A DNA stretch of 64,000 nt from Puccinia triticina (taxonomy: Eukaryota > Basidiomycota > Pucciniomycetes > Pucciniales > Pucciniaceae), in contig NC_070566.1 of assembly GCF_026914185.1 (NCBI RefSeq), forward strand, positions 2,418,001 through 2,482,000, given 5' to 3'. Below the pieces are notes generated by a model that saw only the letters and a program-made list of their open reading frames with translations, was not told the DNA's origin and did no database searches. A program made the position numbers and the translations under genes. How positions within the stretch are numbered: the stretch's first letter is position 1; the number at the start of each line of letters is the position of its first letter. Positions 34,276-45,715 of the stretch are shown piece by piece.

Positions 34276-36141
34276 TTTTAGTCTTCGTCACTACCCAATG
34301 TAATCTCGATTGACCTTTGACTGCAAGCTTCAATGAACACTTGCATCATCTCTAGGGTTGAGAATGGACCGGTTTTGGGCAGGCTGACTCAAATTCTTTG
34401 GCCCGACCAATGTCCGAACACATGCATGGGTAGGCGTCCGTGAGATTCTTGGAATGAGTTTTAACCCCGTGTCCAAGTCCCTCCTGGAGGCAAAGGCCCG
34501 CCTCCGAAAGAGCGAGTGGAAGCATGTCAATGGACCCGTTGTTGCCCAACCTGAGTCTAACTTAGCCGGAGCTGCTGACTCCTGAGAGAGCTGCCAAAAT
34601 TAATGGGAGCTGATCAACCTTTCTTGGCAGCTTGGCCCGGGCGGAATATGGTTTCAAAGTCAAAGCATCCCATTGCCTCTGTGTACCCAGCTAAAGCTGT
34701 AACCCTGGGTTCCGGACGGCTCATCTTGACGCCTGTATCTGAGTGAGCTTAACAAAGCCTCACTGTGAGAGCCCCGAAGGGGCAGCCCCGCAGGGTCTCT
34801 GTCTCACAGAGAGGCTTACCTGGAAAAACCTGTACCTGGCCTGAGAGCCCCAGGAATATCCGCCTGTATTAGGCTTTTTTTCACATTTTCCTTTTTTAAA
34901 GATCAACCGTTCATCTGTTGAAGTCGCCCCTCGGGACTTAAGGAGTGCTCGGCATTGCGCTTCTTTTGATGCAATTTGAGCCTTGTAGCTCCCAATATAA
35001 GGCCTGATCCTCCCGGTTGAAATTTCCAATCATGGAGGAAAAGTGGCCGTGTAGGGAGTGAGATTTACTGTACAGAACTGTACAACTCTATTAGTCATCT
35101 CAAAGGATTCTCGGAAAGTGAGCTCCTTTGAGCCAATCTCCAGCTCATGGGAGGAGGGCAATGGTGGCAGGCCTACCACCAATTTGAAGAGGAGATGCAG
35201 GTCTTTCACCGGTTCAAGAGGCGGGCAACATGCCCTCTGGGAAGTGGGGGATTTGGGGGCACGAAGTTGGCCACCTGCAAAAAACACCAACTGCACGCAG
35301 GGCTCTCACGCCAGGAATCGTGGATTGCACGCAAGTCCCTCCCTGACGGGAGGTCGCACTTTGTGCAAGGTGCTTCGCGCCCCTGCCCCCCGGCAGGCAA
35401 GGGACTTGTGCTAAGTTTGGTATCTGAGTTGACCCGGGTAGACACCAAAGCACCTGGGTGTTCATCTTTTTTTTGGGTCACCAGCACTGCAGACTGCTCC
35501 TCAAACCCTCAGAACATCTCCCTGCAGCTGCACCGCGCCATGAAGAGGCCAGGAAGCAAAACTCGGCTCAACCTACCCCCAAGCCAGCAACACTCACCCC
35601 GCGCAAATAGGTGTCATGAACTTCCAACATGCTACCTTGTCATGCATCATTACAGGTTGCACCTCAGCGTACCGTAACACACACAAATTACATGACATGG
35701 ATTCATGTACAGCACATGCAATCATCATGTCAATTGTCCACAAGACTATAACCACCCTCTATGGGATTGCACATCTCAAACCCATACTCCATACATCACT
35801 GCCAGCCATTTCAGGCACAGCATCATACTATCCACATCACATTCCCAACACAACAATCATGTGGACAAAAACAGTCTGGCTATATTCCTAGTCAGTCCCA
35901 GTCCAGGATCCCTGTTGTATACATTTCTAAGCTGCCCATCATGTATTTCCATTCATAAACTGCCCATAACTTCCCATAATGCTACATCTACACTCACATA
36001 ATGCAGATGTAGATAAAAAAAATCACATAATACATAACAATAAGTACTGTATGTAAATCACAGCTTGTTGTAATCCTCACTGAACCTGGTCAACTCCGAA
36101 ATACCCACCTTCTTGCTGCAGCCCACCTCAACCACTTCAAC
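34276..36141. other. Intergenic region without a convincing gene
   Basis: A plus-strand frame from 34386 to 34585 reads smoothly (VREILGMSFNPVSKSLLEAK, then KARLRKSEWKHVNGPVV) and could be a lost exon, but it has no start and no neighbour in frame. Frames of up to 176 codons at 35147-35677 cross G/C-rich repeat-like DNA. Nothing else recognised. Confidence 0.4.
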
Positions 36142-39100
36142 ATGTCTTGTCCCTGCCCATGTACCTTGTGCACCGTCAAGTTTAAAGGTAACGGCCCAGT
36201 TGTCCCACAGCGCACCATTACAAACCATCTGAAGAAGGAAAAACAACCATGCCAAACTGCTTTGTCCTCACAAGAAATCAGAATCTATCAGCAAGAAATT
36301 GATGATGCTAAAGTCAAGGCTGCTTCAACTACCGGCGAGTCCATCTCTCTTTATTTTATTTTTCAGGGACCATAACTAACTGCTGTTTGCTGAACTCTTA
36401 GACATCAAACCACCTGCTTGCTCAGACAACAATTGGATTTTCCTAGCGCTTGTACTGATTGTTTACCTACATGTCATATGTGGATTATCCATGAAAGAAG
36501 CAAACACAATGTTGGTAGCCATGAAGACCGTCTTTGAAAGTTTTGACATCAACAAAAGCAACGCTAACCAACTCAAAAAGATTGGCAAGTTCCCTATAGA
36601 CGTTCGTACTGCTTTATCCCTTCTTGATATTACCCCACCAATCCAGCGCACTCTTTGCTGCCCTCAATGCTTCAAAATCTACGACTTAACAAACAAAGAA
36701 GTACAGTGTAGTTTCAAACACACTTCAAGAAGCCGCATCTGCGGTGCTCCATTATTCTCCAGCAACAACCTTCCTTGCTGGCAAGACTCAACCCAAAATT
36801 TTGGTATTTGGATTGAGAAGTTTCTTAAGCGTGAGGGGATTGAAAAATTGCTTTCTCAATCACTTGATCCTTTGCACTTGTCACAGGAGCCTGGTGTTAT
36901 GGGCTGCCTTTGGGATGGATTGATATGGAACTTGTTCCTGGACTTGAAGGGAGAAAAATTTCATTGCCGAGTCGGCAACATTTTGTTTGGGATTTATGTG
37001 GATTGGTTCAACCCCGGTGGAAACAAGATATCCGGCAAGCATAGGAGCGTTGGTGTCATCCTTTTATTCTGCTTATCTCTACCAGCAAGTCACCGCTATC
37101 AACTTCAAAATATCTTTTTCGTGGGAATAACTCCGGGGCCGTCGGAGCCATCAGTCTTGCAGATGAACAATGTCCTTGGATTCTTGGTTGAGGAACTGAA
37201 AGAGTTCTGCGATCCCGGTTGCTTAGTCTCTTCTCACAAACACCCGGAGGGTCTACACGTCCAAGTCGCACTTATTGCTGCAGTTTGCAACTTACCAGCT
37301 ATCCAAAAAGTCATCGGCTATGCATCACACTTGGCCACTCCGTTTTGTTCTTTCTTTTACCTTACTTGGGAAGAAAGGGGGTCTCTAAACCATGGTTTGT
37401 GGAAAGTTTGGACGTTTGAAGGACACAAAGAGGAATCTGAAGCGTGGAAAGCTGCAACCACCCATGCCATACAAGAATAGTTGGTCAAGAAGAATGGTGT
37501 TTGTTGGTCAATTCTAAATGAGCTTGAGTACTGGAATCTAACCAATTTTGTTGTTGTCAATCCAATGCACTTATTATCTGGAATGCTTGAATGGCATGCA
37601 TGCTGAGTTTGGTGCCTTGACAACCACAATTAAAAACAAAAAAAAAGAACAAATCAGCAATGTAGCCGTGCTACAATTTGTCACGCAACAGGCGCCCATA
37701 CTATGGGCGCACTGTATGCGCTAGAGGTTCCTGGCTCTGGCTCCAGCCCCATTACAGGCCAGGAGTTACGGATGCCGAAGGCCTTGCATGTAGCATGCAA
37801 GGGGTAGTTTCTTTTGCCTTGTTTCCTTTTCTGTTTCTATACCAGACACGACATCATGTACGCATCTGTATCCCTGTACCATTGAATTCTCACTCAACGG
37901 CTCTTTCTGCTTGTGTCATGTTTTCTTCCTGTCATTGGCTCTTATATCAGAGCCGCTCTTGTGTCTGTTTTTCCCTCTCTCATCCATCTGCATCAAGTGG
38001 AAATCCAGACTGCTCTTCCTTTTTGTTCTGTTAGAGCCGCGTGTAGCCTTTGCTCCGCCGCAGACCCACTTCATCCTTTCCTGTAGCGCGCCCCGCTGTG
38101 GTATGCTTTATGGTTACCCATCTATCCCATTTCAAAATTTCCTTTTTTCTCTCATATGTACACTCTCAAATCAACCAATACGGCAACACCACTGGATTCT
38201 ACGGCCAAAAACTACACAGGACACCATGGACAACACACCTTACACCCCTCTGGATCAGAAGATACAACCCCTTCAAGACACCATCATTCAGTTACATACA
38301 CACAAAAAAACCATGCTCAGGTCATGTAATCCGTTACATGAACCACACTTACCCAGGACATGTAATCTTTTACATGGACCACCCTGACAGCTTGTCTAAA
38401 CCTTTACATATACTTTACCTCATCAGCTGCACTCATTTCATTGTGCAATGCACATGTCATGCAGAGTCATGCAGTGTTATGCACACTTGATGGAGGCTTA
38501 TGCAGTCTTATGCAGGTGCATGCAGACTAGTGGGATAGGGGCTGCAGTCTGACAGTTGACAGATGACATCATGCAGGTGTCAAGATAGCAAAAACCCCTC
38601 ATGCAGCTTGCAGATGACATCATTTGACAAGCCAGGCCAGCTAAAACACCTCACCTCCTGTCTCTCACTAGCTAAATTCCCTCATATGACATCATGACCT
38701 CATGTGATCTGTCAACCACCAGCCAAAATACCTCATTGTAGCTTTCAAGTCAGCTAAAACCCCTCATTCTCTTGTTCCCCTGGAGCTAAAATCCCTCACT
38801 CTTTTCTATTTGAGGAGGCTCTCCTCCCCCAAGTTGTAATTTCTCTCAGCAAACTACTTGCACTCAGCTTACCCCATAACAGTACAATACTTGCTCACTC
38901 TACAATATTAGCCCCACTCTATATTGTGGTTTTACACCCTTACATACAAATTAAATCCTCATTACAACACTTACACATCAGCTACATCACCATAACCCTT
39001 AAGCCACCTGCTCAAAGTAGGCTATCTTTTGATACACCTCCACTATCACTACATAAACCTTCCAATCATAGGTTGGGGGGCTTGTTTTAGTGTCTAGTGA

Positions 39101-40385
39101 GCCAGGAAAGGCAGAGGTAACCTCATTCATCCCTTTCCGCACTCAGCAAAAGGTTCTCAGGAACACTTTTGAGCTTTACACCGCTACAGCAAGCCGGTTG
39201 CCCAGGACTACTTTGACAAGAATGAATACCAAGAACTCCGACACACCGAACGTCACGGGAACGATACATTGATCAACTTACAGTCGTTGCAAGAAGCTCT
39301 GATGGACATTGACGAGGAGATGGAAATGAATGATAACACAATCAATTCATTTGAGTTTGATTCAAACAACCTGAAGAAAATCCGCCAAGTGATAGCTCTG
39401 ACAAAGATCCCTTCATGGCTGAACCGACCATCCCCAGTCTTTGGAGATGCTTCAGCAGGAAAAGTACGTTCAGCCAATTGGATCACTCTTTTCACCATCT
39501 TCTTGCCATTTGCCATGGTGGAAATTTACAAGTCCACTTCCAGTGAATTCAAGGAATCCTGATATCATCTTTCTATGATGACCAAGCTTGCAATGGAGTA
39601 CAGAATTGATGAATCCAAAATCCAACGGTATCTTTTCCACCTCACCTTGTATTGATCCAATATTCAAGAAACGTACCCTGATCTCAAACCAACACCAAAT
39701 CAGCACATGGCCTTTCATGTGCCAAAGCAACACCGCTCATTTTGTCCAGCCAACTCTCTCGCATCATGGCATTTTGAACAGATAAATGGTATCCTCCAGC
39801 AAGCATCTACTAACAACAAAATAAGTAAGTTCTTTTCTTTTTGTCTTAGTCCAATATAATATCCTGAAAGATTAAATCTCATTTTATTCTAGATGAAATG
39901 GACTTTACATTTTTGAGGCATGCGGCAAGAGCGTCCTCTCTGGCGCAATGATGGAATTGTCTCACTTACCTTCCGTGGTGACTAAAATGGCTCCCTTCTT
40001 TAGTCAGCAGAAGAAGTTGCGCTCACTCCTTGGAGATATGAACAAATTTGAATCAAAGGACAAAATTGTTGAAGAGAAGGATCTAGCTAAATTCAAAACA
40101 AACTTCAAAGTCCCAGCCCATCTTTATCCAAGGATGATTGATTGTCTGAATTCAACTTACAGAAATTCAAACAGAGGCTCTTTTGTTGATGAGAGGAAAG
40201 GCAAAATCACTCAATCGGATACTGTAGTCCCATCTCTTGCAAAATCAATCCACAGCGTAAAACACCATGGACTGACTTACACCGATTGGCTTGACAAGGG
40301 TAGTAGTATAATTAAGTACAACTCAAGAATTCAACCCAATTGCTTTGGAAAAATTGTCCGTTGTAAGACTCAAAAGTGGTTGTGA
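36142..40385 (+). pseudogene. CACTA-type (tnp2-like) transposase, broken and interrupted
   Basis: Opens with a Cys-rich start (MSCPCPCTLCTVKFKG, then RTITNHLKKEKQ). The second part, 36491-37480, has CCPQCFKIYDL, GCLWDGLIWNLFL, VGNILFGIYVDWFNPGG, HRYQLQNIFFVGITPGPSEP and QMNNVLGFLVEELKEF, the tnp2 core of En/Spm-like transposases. After a TAG at 37478-37480 the frame still reads LNELEYWNLTNFVVVNPMHL, then is displaced by about 1.5 kb of LTR-like and unrelated sequence. It resumes from about 39181 with SWLNRPSPVFGDASAGKV and ends 39948-40385. Several stops and shifts (39560, 39785) remain. The identification rests on order and spacing of these blocks, and the element's own termini were not found. 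Confidence 0.7.
38580..39180 (+). repeat. LTR-like repeat, plus copy
   Basis: Matches the reverse complement of 40362-40816: GGAGCTAAAATCCCTCAC, a TATA-like segment with CTCTC, and a 3' end CAGCAAAAGG...CACTTTTGAG...TTACA. Ends in CA at 39180 as LTRs do. Upstream limit uncertain (a TG at about 38096 is a candidate start). Confidence 0.5.
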
Positions 40386-40816
40386 AACCCTTTTGCTGAA
40401 TGGAGAAGGGGATGAAGGAGTTGCAAGCTCTGCCCTTCTATACTACCAGCTACAAGACCCACCAAGCTCCACTTGGCAAGTTTTAATAAGGTGATAGGAG
40501 TGGATGCTCAAGATGAGTTTGTTCGATACACCGTATAAAGAGTTGTTATTGATATATGAGGGTTGTTATGAGTAAAGTTGTAAGTTGTAAGTGTCAAGAG
40601 TACAAGGTGGTGAGTGAAGCACTGATGAGTAATAAACTGAGGAACAAAATTGGAGGGGGGAGAGAGCTCCTTATATAGAAAAATGTGAGGGATTTTAGCT
40701 CCAGGGCATCTCCAGTGAGGGATTTTTGCTGGCTTGGTCTGTGTACAATTTATGCAAGGAGTGCATGCATGATGCAGGGAACAATGGCATGTGATGCAAT
40801 AAAACCAAACAAAAGT
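40362..40816 (-). repeat. LTR-like repeat, minus copy
   Basis: Inverted, diverged copy of 38580-39180, starting TG at 40362. Includes TATATAGAAA followed by GAGAGAGCTCC, probably the LTR promoter. Interrupted at 40817 by a CACTG-ended element; I did not find a continuation beyond 41866. Confidence 0.5.
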
Positions 40817-40846
40817 CACTGCAAGAAAAACTCTAGAAACTGCTTG

Positions 40847-41322
40847 CAGTTGAGATGCAGCAAGCTTCAATCAAGGCTCAGCTCAAGCTGGAGTCAAGCA
40901 CTCAAATTCCATGCTGGTGCACCTTGAGTGTGTACCTTGTTCAGCATTTCAATGTTGAACATGCTGTAGTGCTCATGCAGTAGGCTGAGGCAAATGAGCA
41001 TCCCCCTGAGCACCCTTTTGTTTTATTTTATTAAAAACTCCATGCGCCATTGAATCCAGCCAGAATAACATAAAAAGGGTATGTCAGTTGAGATGCAGCA
41101 AGCTTCAATCAAGGCTCAGCTCAAGCTGGAGTCAAGCACTCAAATTCCATGCTGGTGCACCTTGAGTGTGTACCTTGTTCAGCATTTCAATGTTGAACAT
41201 GCTGTAGTGCTCATGCAGTAGGCTGAGGCAAATGAGCATCCCCCTGAGCACCCTTTTGTTTTATTTTATTAAAAACTCCATGCGCCATTGAATCCAGCCA
41301 GAATAACATAAAAAGGGTATGT
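40847..41322. repeat. 238-base tandem duplication
   Basis: Copy one 40847-41084 and copy two 41085-41322, apparently identical base for base, each from CAGTTGAGATGCAGCAAGC to AAAAAGGGTATGT. Identity implies a very recent duplication. Confidence 0.95.
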
Positions 41323-41712
41323 ACACATGAAAGGGATATGTACAGATGAAAGAAATATGTACACATGAAAGGGGAATGTGATGAGGTGTATTAACATATA
41401 AAAGGGATATGTACACAAGATGAAAGGGGTATGTATGCATGAAAGGGGTATTCATGCATGAAAGGGGTATGTGCAGTAAGGGGTATTTGCACATGAAAGG
41501 GATATGTAAACATCAAAGGGGTATGTAAACCTGAATGATGAAAGGGGTATTGGAAGGGATATACACACATGGAAGGGGTATGTGCACATAAAGGGCTATG
41601 TACACATTATGAAAGGGGTGAATGCATACAAAAGGGATATGTGCACATGAAAGGGGTATGTGCACATGAAAGGGGAATTTTCACATGAAAGGGGAATTTG
41701 CACAGGTATCAA
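41310..41712. repeat. Short minisatellite of GAAAGGGGTATGT units
   Basis: About twenty imperfect units of 16-22 bases, consensus near ACATGAAAGGGGTATGTGC, directly continuing the end of the 238-base duplication, whose last bases (AAAAGGGTATGT) are a unit themselves. Confidence 0.88.
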
Positions 41713-41869
41713 CTCCTGTACTCAGTTTTTTGTACCTAGACTCACTCTTGCATAAATGAGGCAATGTGCATGGAATCAACCAGTGCTTGATTCATGCATG
41801 AGGTACAGCTTGCCTTGAGCTCTTGCATCTCAACTGCAAGCAGTTTCTAGAGTTTTTCTTGCAGTGAGT

Positions 41870-42580
41870 GGAGGTGAAAGTTCTAGACTGCGGAGAACAA
41901 TGCGATGATATCGCTTGTGGAGTTCGCTCGATTGCAGAGCTGATGCGGTGTCCATGTTCAACGCTGAGTTCAATTTGAGTGGTTGTATCAATGACGCAAG
42001 ATTTCTCGTTTGGTTCGGAACAAACAAAGTGTCTCGTAGTGTGATTACTTGTCTCGTTTCAAGATGTGGATGAGCAGTTCCTCGAGCTACAGCCAGTTTT
42101 ACCGAGCGGCTTCCCGTGATGGTGCTTATATGGGCTGAGGTTGTGCCTCCCTACACTGCAGATGATAGGCGGACCGGTCGGCTTGCGTGGATTCCGATCA
42201 GCTAGAGAAGACTGTTGAGGTGGAAAAGCAAGTGAGGATATCCAGGCGTTTGATTTTGTCTTCCTTATCCTGCTGTTGATAAATCAGGCTTGTATTCCAG
42301 ATTGTGTTCAAACACAAAAGGGTCTTGGATAAATGTGAGGGACCATTGAAAAGAGTGGGCAAAGATTGTGTTTGTCAGAGAAGAGGGCCTAGTTCATGGT
42401 GGTCAATGGTTGAGCTCTTGTGGCATCTGAGACATGACACAAATGAGCTGAACTGGGTCTCTAGTGCATCAGTACGGCTATTGAGACCCAATTCAGCTGA
42501 CAAAGACTGGGTGGTAGCCGGGAGCGCCAAGCGCTAGGTAAGGTGTGCAATATTGTGTTGTTCTCTCTCTTCGTCGATGA
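41870..42580. other. Gene-free stretch
   Basis: No coding region recognised between the CACTG-ended element and the decayed ORFs downstream. Confidence 0.4.
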
Positions 42581-42585
42581 ATCGA

Positions 42586-44021
42586 TCAACCAGTGGTTTG
42601 ACTTGCTCCGCTGCTCTCAACCAAGGGGGTAAGTAATTTTTGGTTCAAAACAAGATCATCCCCCGAGTTATTGGAAAACCCATTGGAGTAATCGTCCTTA
42701 GAATTGCAGCAAGTCATCAAGAATTGTGGAGTGAAACTTAGTTCATAGGCAGGAGAATAAGAACTATTGTTGTTATCTTTAAAGGGCTCGGTGGTTTCTT
42801 GGTTGTTCCATGATGAAATATTCAAGTCTGATGGGCAATGGCATTCCCTGATAGTCACAATGATACCAGGACAAATTGACAATGGCAACTGTCTATGGGC
42901 TGCAATGACTGGCGATGAGCTGGGTTCTGATTCATTCATCACCTTCCAATTGATTGCAGATTCATGTTGACCGATGTTCCTGAGCTTCACAGTAATTTCT
43001 TTGGGTTACGCGAGAGCATTGCAGATGAGTTCGTCCGGTAATTGGAGACTGATCTAGATGAATTCAACCAGGCTTTCTTCTAGTTGCATGCGCTTCATAT
43101 CTTTGTTAAAGTGTTCCGGCATAGGCGCTTTGAGATAAGAGTCGTCGAGGATGGAGATGCATCTATTGTTTCCCTTTGCCACCATTCGCGCTCTGATTTT
43201 GAGTGCCCAGCATGGTGTCCTGCTTTCAGTTATTGATTGAGGAAATTTTTCCAAGCAATCTGAGAATGTAAATCTAAAAGAATTGGAATAACTGAAATTT
43301 ATTGCTTGTTAGAGTTATAACTACAAGTGTCTAAGTGATAGACAGTAATAGAGCGTAGCTAGATGTACCTGAAAGCAGAACAAAAACTGCCTGGGCTACT
43401 GGGGTGGTTGGGGTTGTTTTGGCTTTAGACAAAGAAGGAAAAGTTGTGAAGGTGGGATGTACGGCGATCCAAGCGCAAGGGACGATCCTGTGTAGCCAGC
43501 ATCGGTCCTCACACATTCAGCTTTCCTTTCCTTTCTTGGTTGTCTGTTCTGCTTCTTAACTCACGGGTGTGAGCCGGCTATCTGAGTAGCTTGGTTTTGT
43601 TCTGGCAGAATGGGTCCGCTGAGTCTTGGGCTGCTTAACAAACAAGGTTCGTCTGGTTTAGCTTGGAGCTTCTTTCTGTGTTTTGATGGAAGAATCCACT
43701 GGGCTTACGGGTTGCTGACGCTTCCGTGATCCTTTCAAGCAGGTCTGAGTTGGTCTGGGGTCCAAGACGTTCTGCGAGAAGGTTTTGAAGCTTGTTTGCT
43801 CTTTTTGCTGGGCTTTGACCTTGAAGATTCTTGCTGGTTCTGCTTGCGTAATCAACGGAGCAATATGCTTTAGCTGACTGTGCCTGGGTTAGGTCTTTGT
43901 CTGGGCAAGTGCGGAAGGGCTTACCTGTCCGCGCTGCTGGGTCTGGGCTTAACCGTGCATGCTTCCTTTTTGGTTGCAGCGGGTCTGGGTTCTGGGGACC
44001 GCCGAAGGTCTTGCCTTTCAA
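42586..44021 (-). pseudogene. Unrecognised decayed gene
   Basis: Three minus-strand blocks read like protein. 44021-43700 is Pro/Gln/Lys-rich and ends at a GTAAGC donor. 43254-43054 contains WALKIRARMVAKGNNRCISI, ILDDSYLKAPMPEHFNKDMK and KRMQLEESLVEFI. 42990-42586 contains VKLRNIGQHESAINWKVMNE and a Ser/Asn-rich tail. The last two are in one frame but separated by TAG and TAA. I do not recognise the family. A real gene with introns I have misplaced is possible. Confidence 0.3.
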
Positions 44022-44186
44022 CGCAGCTGAGTTTAACCAAGCAGTTTTCCATAAGGGTTCCTGCTGGTCTCATTAGTCTGTATTCCTACAGCTCTGACCC
44101 AATTGTGGCAAGACGAGCTCTTAGAGACAATCCACAGCATCAAAATGAGACGCAACAAGGACTTCATAAGCTATTGCAATGAAACT

Positions 44187-44367
44187 AGCTCAACGGACGA
44201 GGATGGTGAGTACGTGCGTGGAAGGATAAGTTTCATTGCAATGACAAGAGAAAAGAAAAAGAAAAAGAAAAAGGAAAAGACTCACCTAGCTCAACGGACG
44301 AGGATGGTGAGTACGTGCGTGGAAGGATGAGGAAAGGGAACTTCCACGCACGCCCGTTGAGCTAGAT
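44187..44367. repeat. Direct and inverted 22-43 base repeats
   Basis: CTAGCTCAACGGACGAGGAT with the following ~23 bases occurs at 44187 and again at 44286; the inverted word CCACGCACGCCCGTTGAGCT lies at 44344-44363. Between the direct copies is an AAAGAAAAAG purine run. Confidence 0.85.
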
Positions 44368-44499
44368 GCCTACATACAACATGTCACAGAAATGAAGAAA
44401 GACAAGTGAAAGGTTGAAAGCACACAGGACAAAGAAAAACAGGAAAGAAAAGAAAACAGAACCGCAACATAAGCTTCAGCACAAGAGCACGGGCACTCC

Positions 44500-45413
44500 A
44501 GCGCCTCTACAACTTTGAATCAAAATCCTTGTCCAATCGAGATTTAGCATGTTACCTTGTCTTTGGCATGCCACTTGACTTCACGAATATGGTCAGGAAC
44601 TTTCAACTTATGGAAGCCATGGAGTTCAAGTACTCCAAATTCAAGGGCCGGACCTCCACCTTTTATTGGAGCCTCCGCCCAAACTTCACTCATCAACACG
44701 GTTCTGCTTCATCCCCTTCCCGCTCTTCTGACGTTGACTACAAGGGCGACTGACTTTGGAGACTAAAAGCATACTTGGACTTGGTTGGGCTTTGTCACTT
44801 TTGCAACCTTCACTGCGGCAGCGACAACGGCGCCTGCCAAGGCCGACGGAACCCATTGCAAATCAAAATCCCGCCTTCCTTTACCCCACCATCAAACCCG
44901 CCAAATTACTCTCTGCCAAGGGTGTGGAATTCCCCTTCCAGCAGAAATACCACCCCTCAAGCCGGCCGCCCTATTTCACGCCCTGCGGGGGTTGCCTCTG
45001 CCGAGGAGGGCAACCAGTTCCCCAACCTTCAAGCTTCATCCATCGAGATGTACCAAGAGATAGATGAGCACGTAGCCGCGCACGGCTATACCACAACCAA
45101 CTCAGTGGCCGCAGGGGCGGCTGCTCTTGCCATTGCAAACAAAGCAGTTGGGGAGGACGAGTACGACTTCTTGGCCGCTATAACCAACCCCTTAGGCGAA
45201 GCCATGGTCGCCACCATTGAACCCACTTTCAACTCCTCCACAGTGTTAACACAAGGATTATTAGGAGTGTTGAAGATACCAAGAGGTATGTTGTTTACGC
45301 CCCTCCCCCCAACCGTAAACTCCACCAATTTCATAGAGGTAGACGCTTACGCGGTGGCCTCCCCGTGGCCTTCAAATCTAATTGATCACCCAGCCGGTAC
45401 ATTAACTGATTGA
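44500..45413 (+). pseudogene. Retroelement gag-like fragment
   Basis: Plus-strand frames contain DLACYLVFGMPLDFTNMVRN near 44540, a Cys-rich LCHFCNLHCGSDNGACQGR at about 44790 resembling a retroelement nucleocapsid finger, and a 115-codon tail to 45413 with VAAGAAALAIANKAVGEDEY. The segments are in different frames and no reverse transcriptase or integrase lies nearby. Identification is tentative. Confidence 0.3.
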
Positions 45414-45715
45414 TACAACTTCCCTTGCCCTTGCCCCCTTCTCTTCCCCGCTACAAGGTGCTAATAGCGCCAAAAAGCACTGATTTTGCCGCTACGCTCA
45501 ACTTTAGCAAAAGCAGAAAAAAATTTGCTGTGCTACGCGCTAATCATATTTAAAGTAGTGGTACTGGCGCTTCGCTACCGCTTTAAGTAGCGGCCTTCCG
45601 CTTGCGCTATTGCTAATTGTCATTTGAAAAAGCGGTACCCCCGCTTCGCTACACAAAAGCACCGCTTTTTGTAGCAAAGCGTAGCTCTTGCGGTGTTGAT
45701 CTTGGTAGTGTGAGG
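45414..45715. repeat. Foldback-rich sequence with GCTAC/GTAGC words
   Basis: Dense inverted words such as AAAGTAGTGGTACTGG, GCTACCGCTTTAAGTAGCGG and AGCACCGCTTTTTGTAGC. It overlaps the 3' end of the helicase pseudogene and seems to have replaced its C-terminus. Confidence 0.55.

Larger units (their letters stand above)
40817..41866. mobile_element. CACTG-ended non-autonomous element
   Basis: CACTGCAAGAAAAACTCTAG and the following bases (about 43 in all, to TTGAGATGCA) recur inverted at 41824-41866. AGT flanks both ends (40814-40816, 41867-41869), a 3-base target duplication. No transposase inside; the interior is a 238-base tandem duplication and a short minisatellite. Termini and duplication suggest a CACTA-type relative. 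Confidence 0.85.

Noticed and set aside
34386..34585. Possible extra exon after RPL10
   Set aside because: Reads smoothly but has no start, no clear splice partner and no family match; RPL10 is complete without it.
35147..35677. 176-codon plus-strand frame
   Set aside because: No motif, G/C-rich repeat-like DNA, and frames of similar length are open on the opposite strand.
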